From: Chryseobacterium caseinilyticum
Lineage (GTDB): Bacteria; Bacteroidota; Bacteroidia; Flavobacteriales; Weeksellaceae
Length of the DNA: 64,000 bases
Assembly: GCF_014837145.1 (NCBI RefSeq)
Contig: NZ_JACYFS010000003.1
Coordinates: 101,494 to 165,493 of the forward strand
Direction: 5' to 3'
Each line of letters starts with the position of its first letter. The first letter of the stretch is position 1. Of the stretch, positions 16,199 to 25,245 are shown in pieces. The translations under genes and the position numbers were made by a program. The notes beneath the pieces are model-generated. The model was not told the origin of the DNA and searched no databases. It saw only the letters and a list, made by a program, of their open reading frames with translations.

Positions 16199-17611
16199 AT
16201 GTTCAACAAAGTAATAAATAATCAAACCAAAACAATGATTCTTCTGATGGTCGTTTTTACAACCATTATTTTTCTGTTTGGTGGTTTGGTATATTATTCC
16301 ATTGTTAATTTTTCTCATCAAAGATTTTACGAATTACTAAAAATAAGAACCACTACGATTGTTCAGATTGAAAAGAGCAAAAAACAACTTGACATTCCCG
16401 AAAATCATATTCTCAACAGCCTGAATGACGAAGAACTTCCGATGGAAAGAGATTATGTCTTTTCTGTTCCGGAGGATTCAAATTTTAAAAAAATATCTTC
16501 TGAAGTACATATTCCTGATACTTTTTTTAAGAATATCATCAGAAAAGGTGAGGCAAACTACAACGACAACGAGTTTTATTACATCGGGCAGAGTTTTAAA
16601 TACAACAACAGAAGTTATATTGCGATCGCATCGGCAAAAAACCATTACGTCGTTTATTATTTAGGATTCTTGAAGCGAACTTTAATTACCTGCATGGTTC
16701 TGTCAATGTTTTTCAGCATGATTTTTTCGTTTTATCTGTCTAAAACTTTATTTAAACCCATCTTAAAAATCACAGGAAAAGTAAAAGAAATCAGCTCCGA
16801 AAATTTACATTTAAGACTCGAACCTCAAGCGGGAAACAAAGAACTGAATGAACTTGTAGATACTTTCAACACGATGCTCACAAGGCTTGAAACTTCTTTT
16901 GAAACTCAAAACCATTTGATTGGAAATGTTTCCCATGAACTCAGAACGCCACTAACTTCGATTATGGGCGAGGCAGATGTGGCTTTATCGATCAGCAGAA
17001 GTGCTCAGGAGTACAAGGAAACTTTAGAAATTATTCTGGACGAAGCTGAAAAATTAGACAAAAAAATAAAAGCTCTTCTTCTTATTGCCCAAACCGGATT
17101 CGACGGTAAAATTCAGAAAATTGATAAAGTAAGAATAGATCAGCTGATTTGGGATGCCATCGAAACCATCAGAAGAATGGATGCGCGAAACAATATTTAT
17201 CTCGACATCAGCATGCTGCCGGACAATCCCAAAAAACTTAAAATTTCCGGTAACGAGCAGCTGCTGCATCTTGCAGTGACCAATATTATCAATAACGGCT
17301 GTAAATATTCCAATTTCCAGCAGGTAAAAGTATCGTTGGGAGCTACTGATACAGATGTTTACATCATAATCAAAGATATCGGAATCGGTATTCCCGAATC
17401 TGAAATGCATAAAATCTACGACCCCTTTTTCCGTGCATCCAATACAAAAAATTACGAAGGCTACGGCATAGGATTGCCTCTGGCAAGAAACATTGTGAGA
17501 ATGCACAACGGCGAATTGATTGTGAGTTCGTTCGAAAATCAGGGAACGACAGTTCAGCTTAGATTCCCTACGTTATACACCACTTTAAAGAATGAGGAAA
17601 CACAGATTTAG
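16199..17611 (+). CDS. Membrane sensor histidine kinase
   Basis: 470 aa. Two membrane segments (about residues 14-34 and 160-180) enclose an extracytoplasmic sensor domain of about 125 residues with no recognised fold. HAMP follows (EISSENLHLRLEPQAG). The phosphorylated His is in GNVSHELRTPLTS near residue 246. The HATPase region shows N-box NIINNGCKYS, G1 DIGIGIPESE and G2 YGIGLPLARNIV. The signal is unknown. It starts 4 bases after the response regulator. Confidence 0.93.
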   Translation: MFNKVINNQTKTMILLMVVFTTIIFLFGGLVYYSIVNFSHQRFYELLKIRTTTIVQIEKSKKQLDIPENHILNSLNDEELPMERDYVFSVPEDSNFKKISSEVHIPDTFFKNIIRKGEANYNDNEFYYIGQSFKYNNRSYIAIASAKNHYVVYYLGFLKRTLITCMVLSMFFSMIFSFYLSKTLFKPILKITGKVKEISSENLHLRLEPQAGNKELNELVDTFNTMLTRLETSFETQNHLIGNVSHELRTPLTSIMGEADVALSISRSAQEYKETLEIILDEAEKLDKKIKALLLIAQTGFDGKIQKIDKVRIDQLIWDAIETIRRMDARNNIYLDISMLPDNPKKLKISGNEQLLHLAVTNIINNGCKYSNFQQVKVSLGATDTDVYIIIKDIGIGIPESEMHKIYDPFFRASNTKNYEGYGIGLPLARNIVRMHNGELIVSSFENQGTTVQLRFPTLYTTLKNEETQI

Positions 17612-17635
17612 CAAATTTCTTTGAAATTCTAATCC

Positions 17636-17670
17636 CATTTTAATCCTTTTAACTACATTTTAATTCCTTT
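17636..17670 (+). promoter_or_regulatory. Direct repeats CATTTTAAT upstream of the UspA-like gene
   Basis: CATTTTAATCCTTT at 17636-17649 is repeated as CATTTTAATTCCTTT at 17656-17670, a 20-base period, with a further TTTTAA at 17647. This direct-repeat layout is what OmpR-type regulators bind. It sits between the two-component genes and the next gene, just upstream of its -7 element. Confidence 0.4.
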
Positions 17671-17696
17671 CCAAAAGGCTTCTAATAACATGATCA

Positions 17697-17704
17697 TAAT
17701 TTTG
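17697..17704 (+). promoter_or_regulatory. -7 element for the UspA-like gene
   Basis: TAATTTTG fits TAnnTTTG, 39 bases before the start codon and 26 bases after the CATTTTAAT repeats, a position suited to activation by a bound regulator. No -33 TTG is found. Confidence 0.4.
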
Positions 17705-17743
17705 TAGAGTAAATAAATCTTTTACTAACTAAATCTACAGATT

Positions 17744-18241
17744 ATGAGCAAGACCATTTTAATAGCCACCGATTTTTCGCTGGAGTCTTTAAATATAATG
17801 AAGAAAGTTTTAAGAGAAAAAAATTCTTCACACGACAGCGGACAGTTTAAAATCTTATTGGTATCAGGTTACGACGCCGGAGATTCCATCAGAGATTTGC
17901 TGTTTAACAATAAAGGCAAAATTTTAAGCAAAATCAGATCTGCGGAGTTTTGCGAAGCTTTAAGCATCATCAAAAATAAATATCCTGATCTGGTAAGCAA
18001 GATTACGTGCGACATTTTTACAGGATACTTCCAGAGAACATTCGATCAGTACCTCAAAGCGGCTGATGTGGAGGAAGCCTACTACTCTGAATCGTTAAAG
18101 GAAATCAATCACAGCGGAAAGTTTGATATTGTTCCTTTTCTGAAAAAGACAGATTTAATTGAAGCAAAGGAAATCAAAGTTATTACACCGGACTTCATGC
18201 CTGAAAAAGGAAAAATTGCAGAAGTTTTTGTAGAAGTTTAA
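17744..18241 (+). CDS. Small UspA-like protein
   Basis: 165 aa. The start, SKTILIATDFSLESLNIMKKVL, is the universal-stress-protein pattern of beta strand, Asp-Phe-Ser and first helix. The rest is only partly recognisable: no clear G-x2-G-x9-G-S/T nucleotide loop is present, so ATP binding is doubtful. The C-terminus (KEIKVITPDFMPEKGKIAEVFVEV) has no known match. It follows the two-component pair and precedes the DUF1275 gene by 31 bases, which suggests a joint regulon. Function unknown. Confidence 0.5.
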   Translation: MSKTILIATDFSLESLNIMKKVLREKNSSHDSGQFKILLVSGYDAGDSIRDLLFNNKGKILSKIRSAEFCEALSIIKNKYPDLVSKITCDIFTGYFQRTFDQYLKAADVEEAYYSESLKEINHSGKFDIVPFLKKTDLIEAKEIKVITPDFMPEKGKIAEVFVEV

Positions 18242-18272
18242 ATGAAGGTTTAATTATTAAAAGAATTAAAAA

Positions 18273-19127
18273 ATGTTAAGGAATTATAGCAGCAGCCGAA
18301 CGCTCAAGGAAAATATACAGTTAGGAACGCTGACTGCCTTTGTGGCAGGTACTATAAACATTGCCTCTCTGTTAATATTCCTATCGTTTACCTCCAACGT
18401 AACGGGTCACTATGCCGTCTTTGCGGCTGAAATAAGTAAAGGCAACTGGTCTCAGGTTCTGATAGCCGGACTGTGGATTTTCATGTTCTTTTTTGGAAGT
18501 TTTGTATCCAATCTTTCGGTGATCAACCTTCACAGAAAAAGCAAGTATCTGGCGCATTCCATCCCATTGATTCTGGAAATAATCTGTTTAATGGCAGTCG
18601 GAATTTACGGACAGCTGTATTATCAGAAGACACTTGAGGAAGCGGAAGTGTTAGTCGGAATAATGCTTTTCGCAACCGGTTTACAAAATGGTCTGACGGC
18701 AAGTATCTCAAATTTTTCAGTGAAAACAACACACCTTACAGGTACTACCACTGATTTGGGAATCCTGACTTCAATGTTCACACAGAAAAGATTCAGAAAA
18801 AACCCTGAGATGGTTGCTAAGGCCAAACTTCTCTGGAGCATTATGCTAGCCTACGTCTGTGGAGCCGTATTTTCCGGATTAACCTATTATATTTTGGAAT
18901 TCAGAGTGTTTTATGTCATCAGCGCATGTCTTGCTGTGGTGATTGGATATGATTTTTACAAAATAAATATCAGACACTTCAGAACCAATTACAGATATTC
19001 AAAAATTTACAAAAGCCCTAACCTGATGTCTGAACTGTATGACGCATTGCACGGCAGTGCAGCAGTAGAAAAACCAAGAAAAAGAAAAGAAAAGTCTAAA
19101 CTTGTTCTTGAAGAAAAATTGATGTAA
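18273..19127 (+). CDS. YoaK/DUF1275 family membrane protein
   Basis: 284 aa with six or so hydrophobic segments, including LGTLTAFVAGTINIASLLIF, VLIAGLWIFMFFFGSFVS and LLWSIMLAYVCGAVFSG. The motifs GxxNxASL, SNVTGHY and GLQNGLTASISNFSVKTTHLTGTTTDLG are the YoaK/DUF1275 signature. The C-terminal 45 residues are basic and probably cytosolic. The family is uncharacterised; it has been proposed to be a transporter. It ends before a strong terminator. Confidence 0.8.
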   Translation: MLRNYSSSRTLKENIQLGTLTAFVAGTINIASLLIFLSFTSNVTGHYAVFAAEISKGNWSQVLIAGLWIFMFFFGSFVSNLSVINLHRKSKYLAHSIPLILEIICLMAVGIYGQLYYQKTLEEAEVLVGIMLFATGLQNGLTASISNFSVKTTHLTGTTTDLGILTSMFTQKRFRKNPEMVAKAKLLWSIMLAYVCGAVFSGLTYYILEFRVFYVISACLAVVIGYDFYKINIRHFRTNYRYSKIYKSPNLMSELYDALHGSAAVEKPRKRKEKSKLVLEEKLM

Positions 19128-19166
19128 TATTTTCAAAAACACATTAATTGTATATACTTAGTTTGG

Positions 19167-19203
19167 AACTCCTGCCCTCATTTTTGAAGGCGGGAGTTTT
19201 TTA
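19167..19203 (+). terminator. Terminator after the DUF1275 gene
   Basis: AACTCCTGCC and GGCGGGAGTT pair (one G-U) around a loop with TTTTT, followed by six T. Confidence 0.85.
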
Positions 19204-19266
19204 TTAAACTTTTTTTACCTCCAATTGAAACCAAATACCCCTCTTCAAAATCTACTATTTATTTTG

Positions 19267-19274
19267 TATATTTG
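19267..19274 (+). promoter_or_regulatory. -7 element for the RCC1-repeat gene
   Basis: TATATTTG fits TAnnTTTG, 16 bases before the start codon. Confidence 0.4.
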
Positions 19275-19290
19275 ACTAAATCAACATCTT

Positions 19291-20689
19291 ATGAATAAAA
19301 TTTATCTTTTTTTCGCTTTCATTATATGGCATTTGGCCAGTTCTCAAAATAATTATTGTGTAAGTGATATTTCATTCGATTATACAACCGTTTCTATTTT
19401 TACAACCGACGGAAATATTTACACATGGGGACAAAACCATTACGGCCACGTGGGAAACGGAAATACTCAGATTCAAAACTCACCATGGCTTCGTCCTTCA
19501 GTACCAAATTTCACATCACTTTCTCATTCTGTAAATCATTCTACCGCCTTAGCCAACAACGGAAAAATATATGCGTGGGGAAGAAATTTTTTCCGGAGAA
19601 GTAGGAAATGGATCAACTACAGCAGTTTACACCCCAATTCAAATAGGAACAGACAGCGATTGGAAAGCCGTTAAAAGTGGTAGCGCCCATACTTTAGCAC
19701 TAAAAACCAATGGAACGTTGTGGGGATGGGGAAACAACAACGCTTGCGAGCTTAGTCAGACCGCAGCCAATCCCTCCCCTAACAATTACTATACTCAGCC
19801 GATTCAGTTAAGTCCTGATAATGACTGGAAAGACATAGCAGCAGGCTCAAATAAAACCTTCGCAATAAAAAACAACGGAACACTTTGGGCAAGAGGAAAA
19901 AATAATAAATATTCTATAGGAATCCCAAACATTGGTGAAGGAGCATGCGTCTCTACATTAACACAAATAGGAAGTTTCAGCGACTGGAAAAAAGTTTCCA
20001 CTTCTGCCAGCGGAAACTTTACATTGGCGTTAAAAACCAACAATACACTTTGGGGATGGGGAGACAATGTGGAAGGTGCCACCGGAACAGGATCAGGAGC
20101 GCTCATTGTTCCCACTATACAAGTCGGAATCAGCACATGGAAAGATGTTGCGGCAGGAGAAAATTATGCGGCAGGAATCAAAAGCGACGGAACACTTTGG
20201 GGATGGGGAAAATCCTGCACAGTTCCATCAGCGGGAACTTCAGTCCCAGTTTCATCCCTGGCTCCTATCCAAATGAGTACTGAAACCGACTGGGTAAAAG
20301 TGGCAGCAGGAAACTGTGCCGTATTTGCATTAAAATCAAACAATACCCTTTGGGCGTGGGGAGCTTACGGGGCACTGTGGAACAATGGAATTGATACCCA
20401 CACTTCAACACCTGTTTTGGTATTTCAATGCAGTTTATCAACTTCTGAAAATGACAAAGACTTCTCAAATATTGTGTTGTATCCTAATCCGACAGTTGAT
20501 AAAATATCCTGGGCACTGAACATTCCAATTGAAAAAGTTACCATTTATGATATGAGCTGGAGAAAGATTTTATCTAAAAACAGTCCAGAGAATGTTATAG
20601 ACGTCTCAAACCTCCCAAACGGCGCATACATGATAAAACTAGAGTCAAAAGACAAATCAATATATAACTCTAAGTTTGTTAAAAAATAG
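19291..20689 (+). pseudogene. RCC1-repeat secreted T9SS protein, frameshifted
   Basis: Two overlapping frames make one protein. The first (19291-19674) has a signal peptide (IYLFFAFIIWHLASSQ) and two RCC1-type repeats (YTWGQNHYGHVGNG). The second frame is usable from about 19590 to 20689. It carries five or more further blades with LWGWG or WARG repeats and a C-terminal T9SS sorting domain (IVLYPNPTVDKISW to SKFVKK). The break is at a run of six T near 19587-19592: with five T the frame reads N-F-S-G-E-V-G-N-G and the repeats join perfectly. This could be a true null allele, a slippage switch or a sequencing error. If intact it would be about 465 aa, exported and cell-surface attached. Confidence 0.8.
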
Positions 20690-20831
20690 TTTTAATGGAA
20701 TTTCAATTTAATTATTTTAATCTCAAAAAATCTTCGCAAGCTCACTTTCATCTTTTCGTTTTTAAAATCAAAAACAGGAATGACCTTTGTTTATTTGTGG
20801 AAAATTAAATCTTAATTTAAAGTCTAAAACT

Positions 20832-20861
20832 CTCAATTCTTATTTCGATTGAGTATTTTTG
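20832..20861 (+). promoter_or_regulatory. Candidate mutL promoter with upstream dyad
   Basis: A -7 element TATTTTTG at 20854-20861 (TAnnTTTG) lies 20 bases before the mutL ATG. Directly upstream, CTCAAT and ATTGAG (20832-20853) form a dyad with a 10-base spacer, possibly an operator. No -33 TTTG is seen. Confidence 0.35.
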
Positions 20862-20881
20862 TAAGTTGATTTTCCTATTTT

Positions 20882-22657
20882 ATGTCAGATATTATTCAGC
20901 TTTTACCGGATCACGTAGCCAATCAGATTGCAGCAGGCGAAGTCGTGCAGCGGCCAGCCTCCATTGTAAAGGAACTGCTGGAAAATTCTATCGACGCCGG
21001 TGCTTCCAAAATAGAGCTTATCATCCGTGAAGCCGGAAAAAATCTTATTCAGGTGGTGGATGACGGCAAAGGAATGTCTGAAACCGACGCCCGAATGGCT
21101 TTTGAAAGACACGCTACTTCAAAAATCCGTGGCACCGAAGATATTTTTAAAATTGCGACCAAAGGATTTCGCGGTGAAGCTTTGGCTTCTATTGCAGCGG
21201 TAGCACAGGTTGAACTAAAAACTAAGTTGAAAGACGCCGCTTTGGGAACCAACATCTACATTGAAGGGGGAACATTTCAGTTTCAGGAACCGACTCAGAC
21301 CGCTGAAGGTTCTAATTTTTCGGTTAAAAACCTTTTTTACAACGTTCCTGCGAGAAGAAAGTTTCTTAAAAACAACAATATAGAATTCCGTCATGTAATT
21401 GATGAGTTCCAGAGAGTTGCCCTGGCTCATGAAAATCTTGAGTTCTCATTTTTTCAGGATGACGAAGCCATTTTCAGGTTGAGAAAAGGCAGTCAGATGC
21501 AGAGAATTGTTGATATTTTCGGCCGAAAACTACAGCCACAACTGATACCCATCAAAGAAGATATTATCTGGTGTAAACTTCATGGTTTTGTAGCTAAACC
21601 TGAAGGAGCAAAAAAAACAAGAGGCGAACAGTTTCTTTTCGTCAACGGAAGATTTTTTAAAAGTGCCTACTTCAACAAAGCAGTACAGGAAGCCTTTGAC
21701 GGACTTCTGTTGCCTGGTTTTATTCCGACGTTTTTTCTTTATCTTGAAATTGATCCTGAGAAAATTGATGTCAATATTCACCCTCAAAAAACTGAGGTAA
21801 AATTTGAAGACGAGCATCTTATTTTTGCTTTAATGAGGTCTACCATCAAAAAATCTTTAGGAATTTACAACATCGCACCGAGTCTGGATTTTGAAAGAGA
21901 TCCACATCTTGACCAGATGATGCAGAAAAGCTTCCCGAGCAAAGCAAATGTTTCTGTGAAGATGCCTGAAATTACGGTAGACCGCGACTACAATCCTTTT
22001 GCTGAAGAAAAGCAGGTGACCAAAGCAGAAATGCAGAATCTTGCAGAAATGTATCATCAGAATATTTCTGCCGAGCCTTCAAAAATTAACCTTTTTGAAG
22101 ATGAAGATTTTGATGAAGATCTGATGAGACTTCCCAACGGTTATTGGCTATTTAACAAAGGCGACAGAACACTGATGCTGGATTTGGGAAGGATGCACCG
22201 ACTTGTGATCTCCGAAAACAGTAAATCTGAACGGAAAATAAATTCTACAAGCCACTCACTTTTATTCTCTCTGGAATACCACATGAATGAAATTGAGAAG
22301 AATAAATACCGCTCAATAAAAAAATATCTCCCGGAACTCGGCTTTGACATGAAAATTGCTCATGAAAGCGTGCTGAGAATAGACAGCGTACCCGAAGGCC
22401 TGAAGGAAACTCAGGTGATGAAATTTCTGGAAAACCTTTTTGAAATTCTAGAATACAAAAGCGAAGAAGAATTTATGCAGTTTTACCAGAATCAATGGTC
22501 TAAAATGCAGTCGAAATCCCGCTTTGATTTTATTTACAAAAAAGATGCGGAACAGCTTATCAAAGATTTTACCGCATTAGGTTTCCCGGAGTATCTGCCT
22601 AATGGGAAGCGTTGTTTTTTTGAGGTTCCGTTTAATGATTTTAAAAATAAATTTTAA
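20882..22657 (+). CDS. mutL: DNA mismatch repair protein MutL
   Basis: 591 aa. The N-terminal GHKL ATPase domain has motif I (ANQIAAGEVVQRPASIVKEL, residues about 11-30), ENSIDAGA, DDGKGM and TKGFRGEAL, followed by the transducer domain with KxNVHPxKxEV-like DVNIHPQKTEVKF near residue 298. The C-terminal domain keeps the overall length, but the endonuclease signature DQHAx2Ex4E is replaced by DLGRMHRLV near residue 437, and the CPHGRP-type zinc motif by LPNGKRCFF near residue 575. The protein should bind ATP and MutS but probably lacks nicking activity. It starts a rightward run with a rhomboid protease and an EEP hydrolase, 4 to 6 bases apart. Confidence 0.93.
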   Translation: MSDIIQLLPDHVANQIAAGEVVQRPASIVKELLENSIDAGASKIELIIREAGKNLIQVVDDGKGMSETDARMAFERHATSKIRGTEDIFKIATKGFRGEALASIAAVAQVELKTKLKDAALGTNIYIEGGTFQFQEPTQTAEGSNFSVKNLFYNVPARRKFLKNNNIEFRHVIDEFQRVALAHENLEFSFFQDDEAIFRLRKGSQMQRIVDIFGRKLQPQLIPIKEDIIWCKLHGFVAKPEGAKKTRGEQFLFVNGRFFKSAYFNKAVQEAFDGLLLPGFIPTFFLYLEIDPEKIDVNIHPQKTEVKFEDEHLIFALMRSTIKKSLGIYNIAPSLDFERDPHLDQMMQKSFPSKANVSVKMPEITVDRDYNPFAEEKQVTKAEMQNLAEMYHQNISAEPSKINLFEDEDFDEDLMRLPNGYWLFNKGDRTLMLDLGRMHRLVISENSKSERKINSTSHSLLFSLEYHMNEIEKNKYRSIKKYLPELGFDMKIAHESVLRIDSVPEGLKETQVMKFLENLFEILEYKSEEEFMQFYQNQWSKMQSKSRFDFIYKKDAEQLIKDFTALGFPEYLPNGKRCFFEVPFNDFKNKF

Positions 22658-22661
22658 ATAG

Positions 22662-23420
22662 ATGTTTAACAATATACCGCCGATTACACGAAATCTGATT
22701 ATTTTAAATATTGTGATTTATGTGGTGACAAATTTCTTTTTGTATGGTTTAGAAAATCCTGAATTATACAACTCATTGTCAGCATTTTATCCGAGTTCTC
22801 CCAACTTCAGATCATGGCAAATTGTAACGCATATGTTCATGCATGCGCCTCTTGAAGGGTCTGGTTTTTTACACATTTTATTTAACATGTTTACTTTATT
22901 CAGCTTCGGTCCTATTTTAGAACAAAGTTTAGGAGATAAAAAATATCTGATTCTTTATTTTTTAAGCGGGCTTGGTGCATTTTTCTTATTTAATCTTTGG
23001 AACTTTATTGAGGTTGAACAAATAAAATCTGGTCTCGAAAACTTCGGTTTTGATGTTAACAGTTATCTCAATGGAAATTCAGTACAAATTAAAGGCGATT
23101 CAGCTCTCGTTTTTGAACAGAAAGAATTGCTTGAAAAACTAAAATCTATAGTTTCGAATCCAATGTTGGGAGCTTCCGGCGCAATCTTTGGGGTTATTGC
23201 TGCTTTTGCAACGCTCTACCCTGATGCGAAAATAGGCATTATGTTTATTCCAATCCCCGTAAAAGTAAAATACGTTCTTCCAATTGTTGTGATTGGTTCA
23301 ATTTATTTAGGTGTCACTGGAAGTGGTGGCGGTATCGCTCATTTAGCTCACGTTGGCGGTGCAATTGTAGGTTTTATTTTGGCTAAAATCTGGAAAAAAC
23401 ATCTTTACCGTTTCAATTAA
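22662..23420 (+). CDS. Rhomboid-family intramembrane serine protease
   Basis: 252 aa, six hydrophobic segments. The catalytic Ser is in GASGAIFGV near residue 170 and the His in LAHVGGAIVGF near residue 230. HMFMHAPLEGSGFLHILFNMF after the first transmembrane segment is the family's H-x-x-x-H...N motif in loop 1 and helix 2. A 55-residue hydrophilic insertion between helices 3 and 4 (about residues 115-165) makes it longer than a minimal rhomboid. Substrates are unknown. It lies 4 bases after mutL and 6 bases before the EEP gene. Confidence 0.9.
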   Translation: MFNNIPPITRNLIILNIVIYVVTNFFLYGLENPELYNSLSAFYPSSPNFRSWQIVTHMFMHAPLEGSGFLHILFNMFTLFSFGPILEQSLGDKKYLILYFLSGLGAFFLFNLWNFIEVEQIKSGLENFGFDVNSYLNGNSVQIKGDSALVFEQKELLEKLKSIVSNPMLGASGAIFGVIAAFATLYPDAKIGIMFIPIPVKVKYVLPIVVIGSIYLGVTGSGGGIAHLAHVGGAIVGFILAKIWKKHLYRFN

Positions 23421-23426
23421 AAAATT

Positions 23427-24419
23427 ATGAAAATTGTAAGGATTGTTCTGCTGATCGTTCATCTTGGGATTCTTTGTCTGCTATTTGGCGTTCTGCTGAA
23501 TGCGTACATTCCGCCGAGGATTTTTCCCTGGTTTAATATTTTATCTCTGGCATTTCCGGTCCTTATTTCAGTTTACTGTTTACTGACTGTAGTCTGGATT
23601 TTTATGTGGAAAAAAAGGGCGTTTGTTTTTATGATTTTCGGACTGTTTTTCTTTTCTGCCACTCAAAGATGGGTTAATTACAGTTCTAAAAAGGAAAAAG
23701 GTGATTTGAAAATTATCACTTTTAATACAAAAGGAGGAAAATTTGGTAAAAAAGAAATTGAAGACTACGTCAACGCAAAAGGTGCAGATATAGTTTTACT
23801 GCAGGAAGACGGCAATCTTGATTATCAGTTTACAGGTTTAAAAAAAGCTAAAGAAAGACCGCTCAGTTCGCTCTATTCAAAATATGAAATTGTAGGCTAC
23901 AAAGAGATTTTTGAAGGTCTCTACAGTGAAGATTTCAATGCATTCGCTGATTACACAGATCTTAAAATCGACAGTAAAACAGTGCGAGTGATGAATGTTT
24001 ACCTTCAGCCTTTTAAGTTCAACAAAAGCATGGTAAAGCTTAACGGCAACAGCGCTGAAGATGAGACTAAAGTAAAAAATATCGTAAAAAAACTTGTCCC
24101 TACTTTCAAAATGCATCAGGATCAGATTGACATGATCCGAAAATATGTAGATAGCTCGCCCTACCCCGTCATTATGACTGGAGATTTTAATGCAGTTCCC
24201 AATTCATACGAATATTATCATTTAGGCAAAAACCTTCAGGATGCCTTTGTAAAAGTGGGAAAAGGAAGTGCTACCAGTTTTCATGATTACAAATATCCGC
24301 TGCGTTTAGACTATATTTTTTCATCAGAATCGGTAGAGCCTGTTTCTTATCAGGTGGATCATTCCGTTAAAATTTCAGATCATTATCCTGTTTCGGCTGT
24401 CTTAAAATTTTCAAATTAA
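23427..24419 (+). CDS. Endonuclease/exonuclease/phosphatase family protein, membrane-anchored
   Basis: 330 aa. Three hydrophobic segments form the N-terminal 80 residues, followed by an EEP-fold hydrolase domain. Metal and catalytic motifs are seen: ITFNTKGG (the usual N near residue 97), LLQEDG (Glu near 125), MTGDFNAVPNS (near 249) and SDHYPV near the C-terminus. A vesicular or periplasmic phosphoesterase role is plausible. The true substrate, nucleic acid or phospholipid, is unknown. It is the third gene of the mutL run. Confidence 0.82.
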   Translation: MKIVRIVLLIVHLGILCLLFGVLLNAYIPPRIFPWFNILSLAFPVLISVYCLLTVVWIFMWKKRAFVFMIFGLFFFSATQRWVNYSSKKEKGDLKIITFNTKGGKFGKKEIEDYVNAKGADIVLLQEDGNLDYQFTGLKKAKERPLSSLYSKYEIVGYKEIFEGLYSEDFNAFADYTDLKIDSKTVRVMNVYLQPFKFNKSMVKLNGNSAEDETKVKNIVKKLVPTFKMHQDQIDMIRKYVDSSPYPVIMTGDFNAVPNSYEYYHLGKNLQDAFVKVGKGSATSFHDYKYPLRLDYIFSSESVEPVSYQVDHSVKISDHYPVSAVLKFSN

Positions 24420-24463
24420 ATTGAAATTGTGGCAAATAAATTGCTTCTCAAAAAAGAATCTCT

Positions 24464-24805
24464 ATGAAAAATTTTATCTTTGGAATTGTCTGCCTGTCTA
24501 TAACAGGACTGTCTTGCAGTAAAAAGCCTGATAACTCCGCAGTGGCCGCAGTTGACGAAAGCAGAGCAACTTATGACACTACTGCGATAGATTCTTTTTC
24601 TGCTGGTGCTACTTCAGTGGATGTTATGCGACAGATCAGAATGTCTTCTCAAAGGTATCAGGATTCTGTAAAAGCAGCAGTCAAACTTCAGGAGCAGGAG
24701 AAAAAAATCACTGAAGAACTGGAAAAAGAAAATAAAAAGAAAGCCGAAGAAGAAAAGAAAAAATCTTCTGAAAACAATAAAGACAAAGAACAAAAAAATC
24801 AATAA
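24464..24805 (+). CDS. Small lipoprotein with charged coiled-coil tail
   Basis: 113 aa. The signal and lipobox (GLSCS, Cys near 18) are followed by a Ser/Thr/Ala-rich linker and an E/K-rich coiled coil (from residue about 70: QEQEKKITEEL to the end). No known domain. Nine bases separate it from another lipoprotein gene, so the two are probably cotranscribed. Confidence 0.6.
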   Translation: MKNFIFGIVCLSITGLSCSKKPDNSAVAAVDESRATYDTTAIDSFSAGATSVDVMRQIRMSSQRYQDSVKAAVKLQEQEKKITEELEKENKKKAEEEKKKSSENNKDKEQKNQ

Positions 24806-24814
24806 AATCAACTT

Positions 24815-25189
24815 ATGAAAAAGAATATCATTATTGCAGCAGCATGTTTAGGTTTAATGACTGCCTGTGAAAAATCAACATCGAAAACAGAAACCATTGA
24901 AAATCCGGACGGTTCTACAACTACGGTTACCACAACTACCAACACTTCAGGAATCGTTGACAGTTCAGATGTAAACAAAGCTAAAAACGACATCAACAGC
25001 AAGATTGATAAAGCAACGAGCGAAATCGACACTAAAGCTGACGCAGCAAAACAGAAAATTGACGCGACCGCTGAAAAAACAAAAAAAGATTTGAACGAAG
25101 CCGGTAAAGACATTAAAGAAGCAGCAGCAAAAGGTGCCGGAAAAATTGAAGAAGGCGCAAAAAAACTGAAGGAAGATTTGAATAAATAA
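24815..25189 (+). CDS. Lipoprotein with apolipoprotein/LEA-like amphipathic repeats
   Basis: 124 aa. The lipobox LMTACE places Cys near residue 18. A Thr-rich stretch is followed by about 75 residues of Lys, Asp, Glu and Ala with an 11-residue rhythm, including KIDKATSEIDTKADAAKQKI and KDIKEAAAKGAGKIEEGAK. This is the composition of late-embryogenesis-abundant or apolipophorin-like helical proteins. A stress-protective or envelope-stabilising role would be inference. A terminator follows. Confidence 0.6.
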   Translation: MKKNIIIAAACLGLMTACEKSTSKTETIENPDGSTTTVTTTTNTSGIVDSSDVNKAKNDINSKIDKATSEIDTKADAAKQKIDATAEKTKKDLNEAGKDIKEAAAKGAGKIEEGAKKLKEDLNK

Positions 25190-25210
25190 CAAATCAAATC
25201 CTAAAAAATG

Positions 25211-25245
25211 AAACCGCAGAAATGATTTCCTGCGGTTTTTTTTAT
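25211..25245. terminator. Bidirectional terminator between convergent genes
   Basis: AAACCGCAG and CTGCGGTTT around an 11-base AAATGATTTC-type loop, with eight T after it. It lies at the end of the lipoprotein gene (+) and the GH3 gene (-). Confidence 0.8.

Noticed and set aside
19571..20689. Separate gene starting at 19571
   Set aside because: The internal ATG is in the middle of an RCC1 blade and it lacks a signal peptide; it is the second half of the frameshifted gene.
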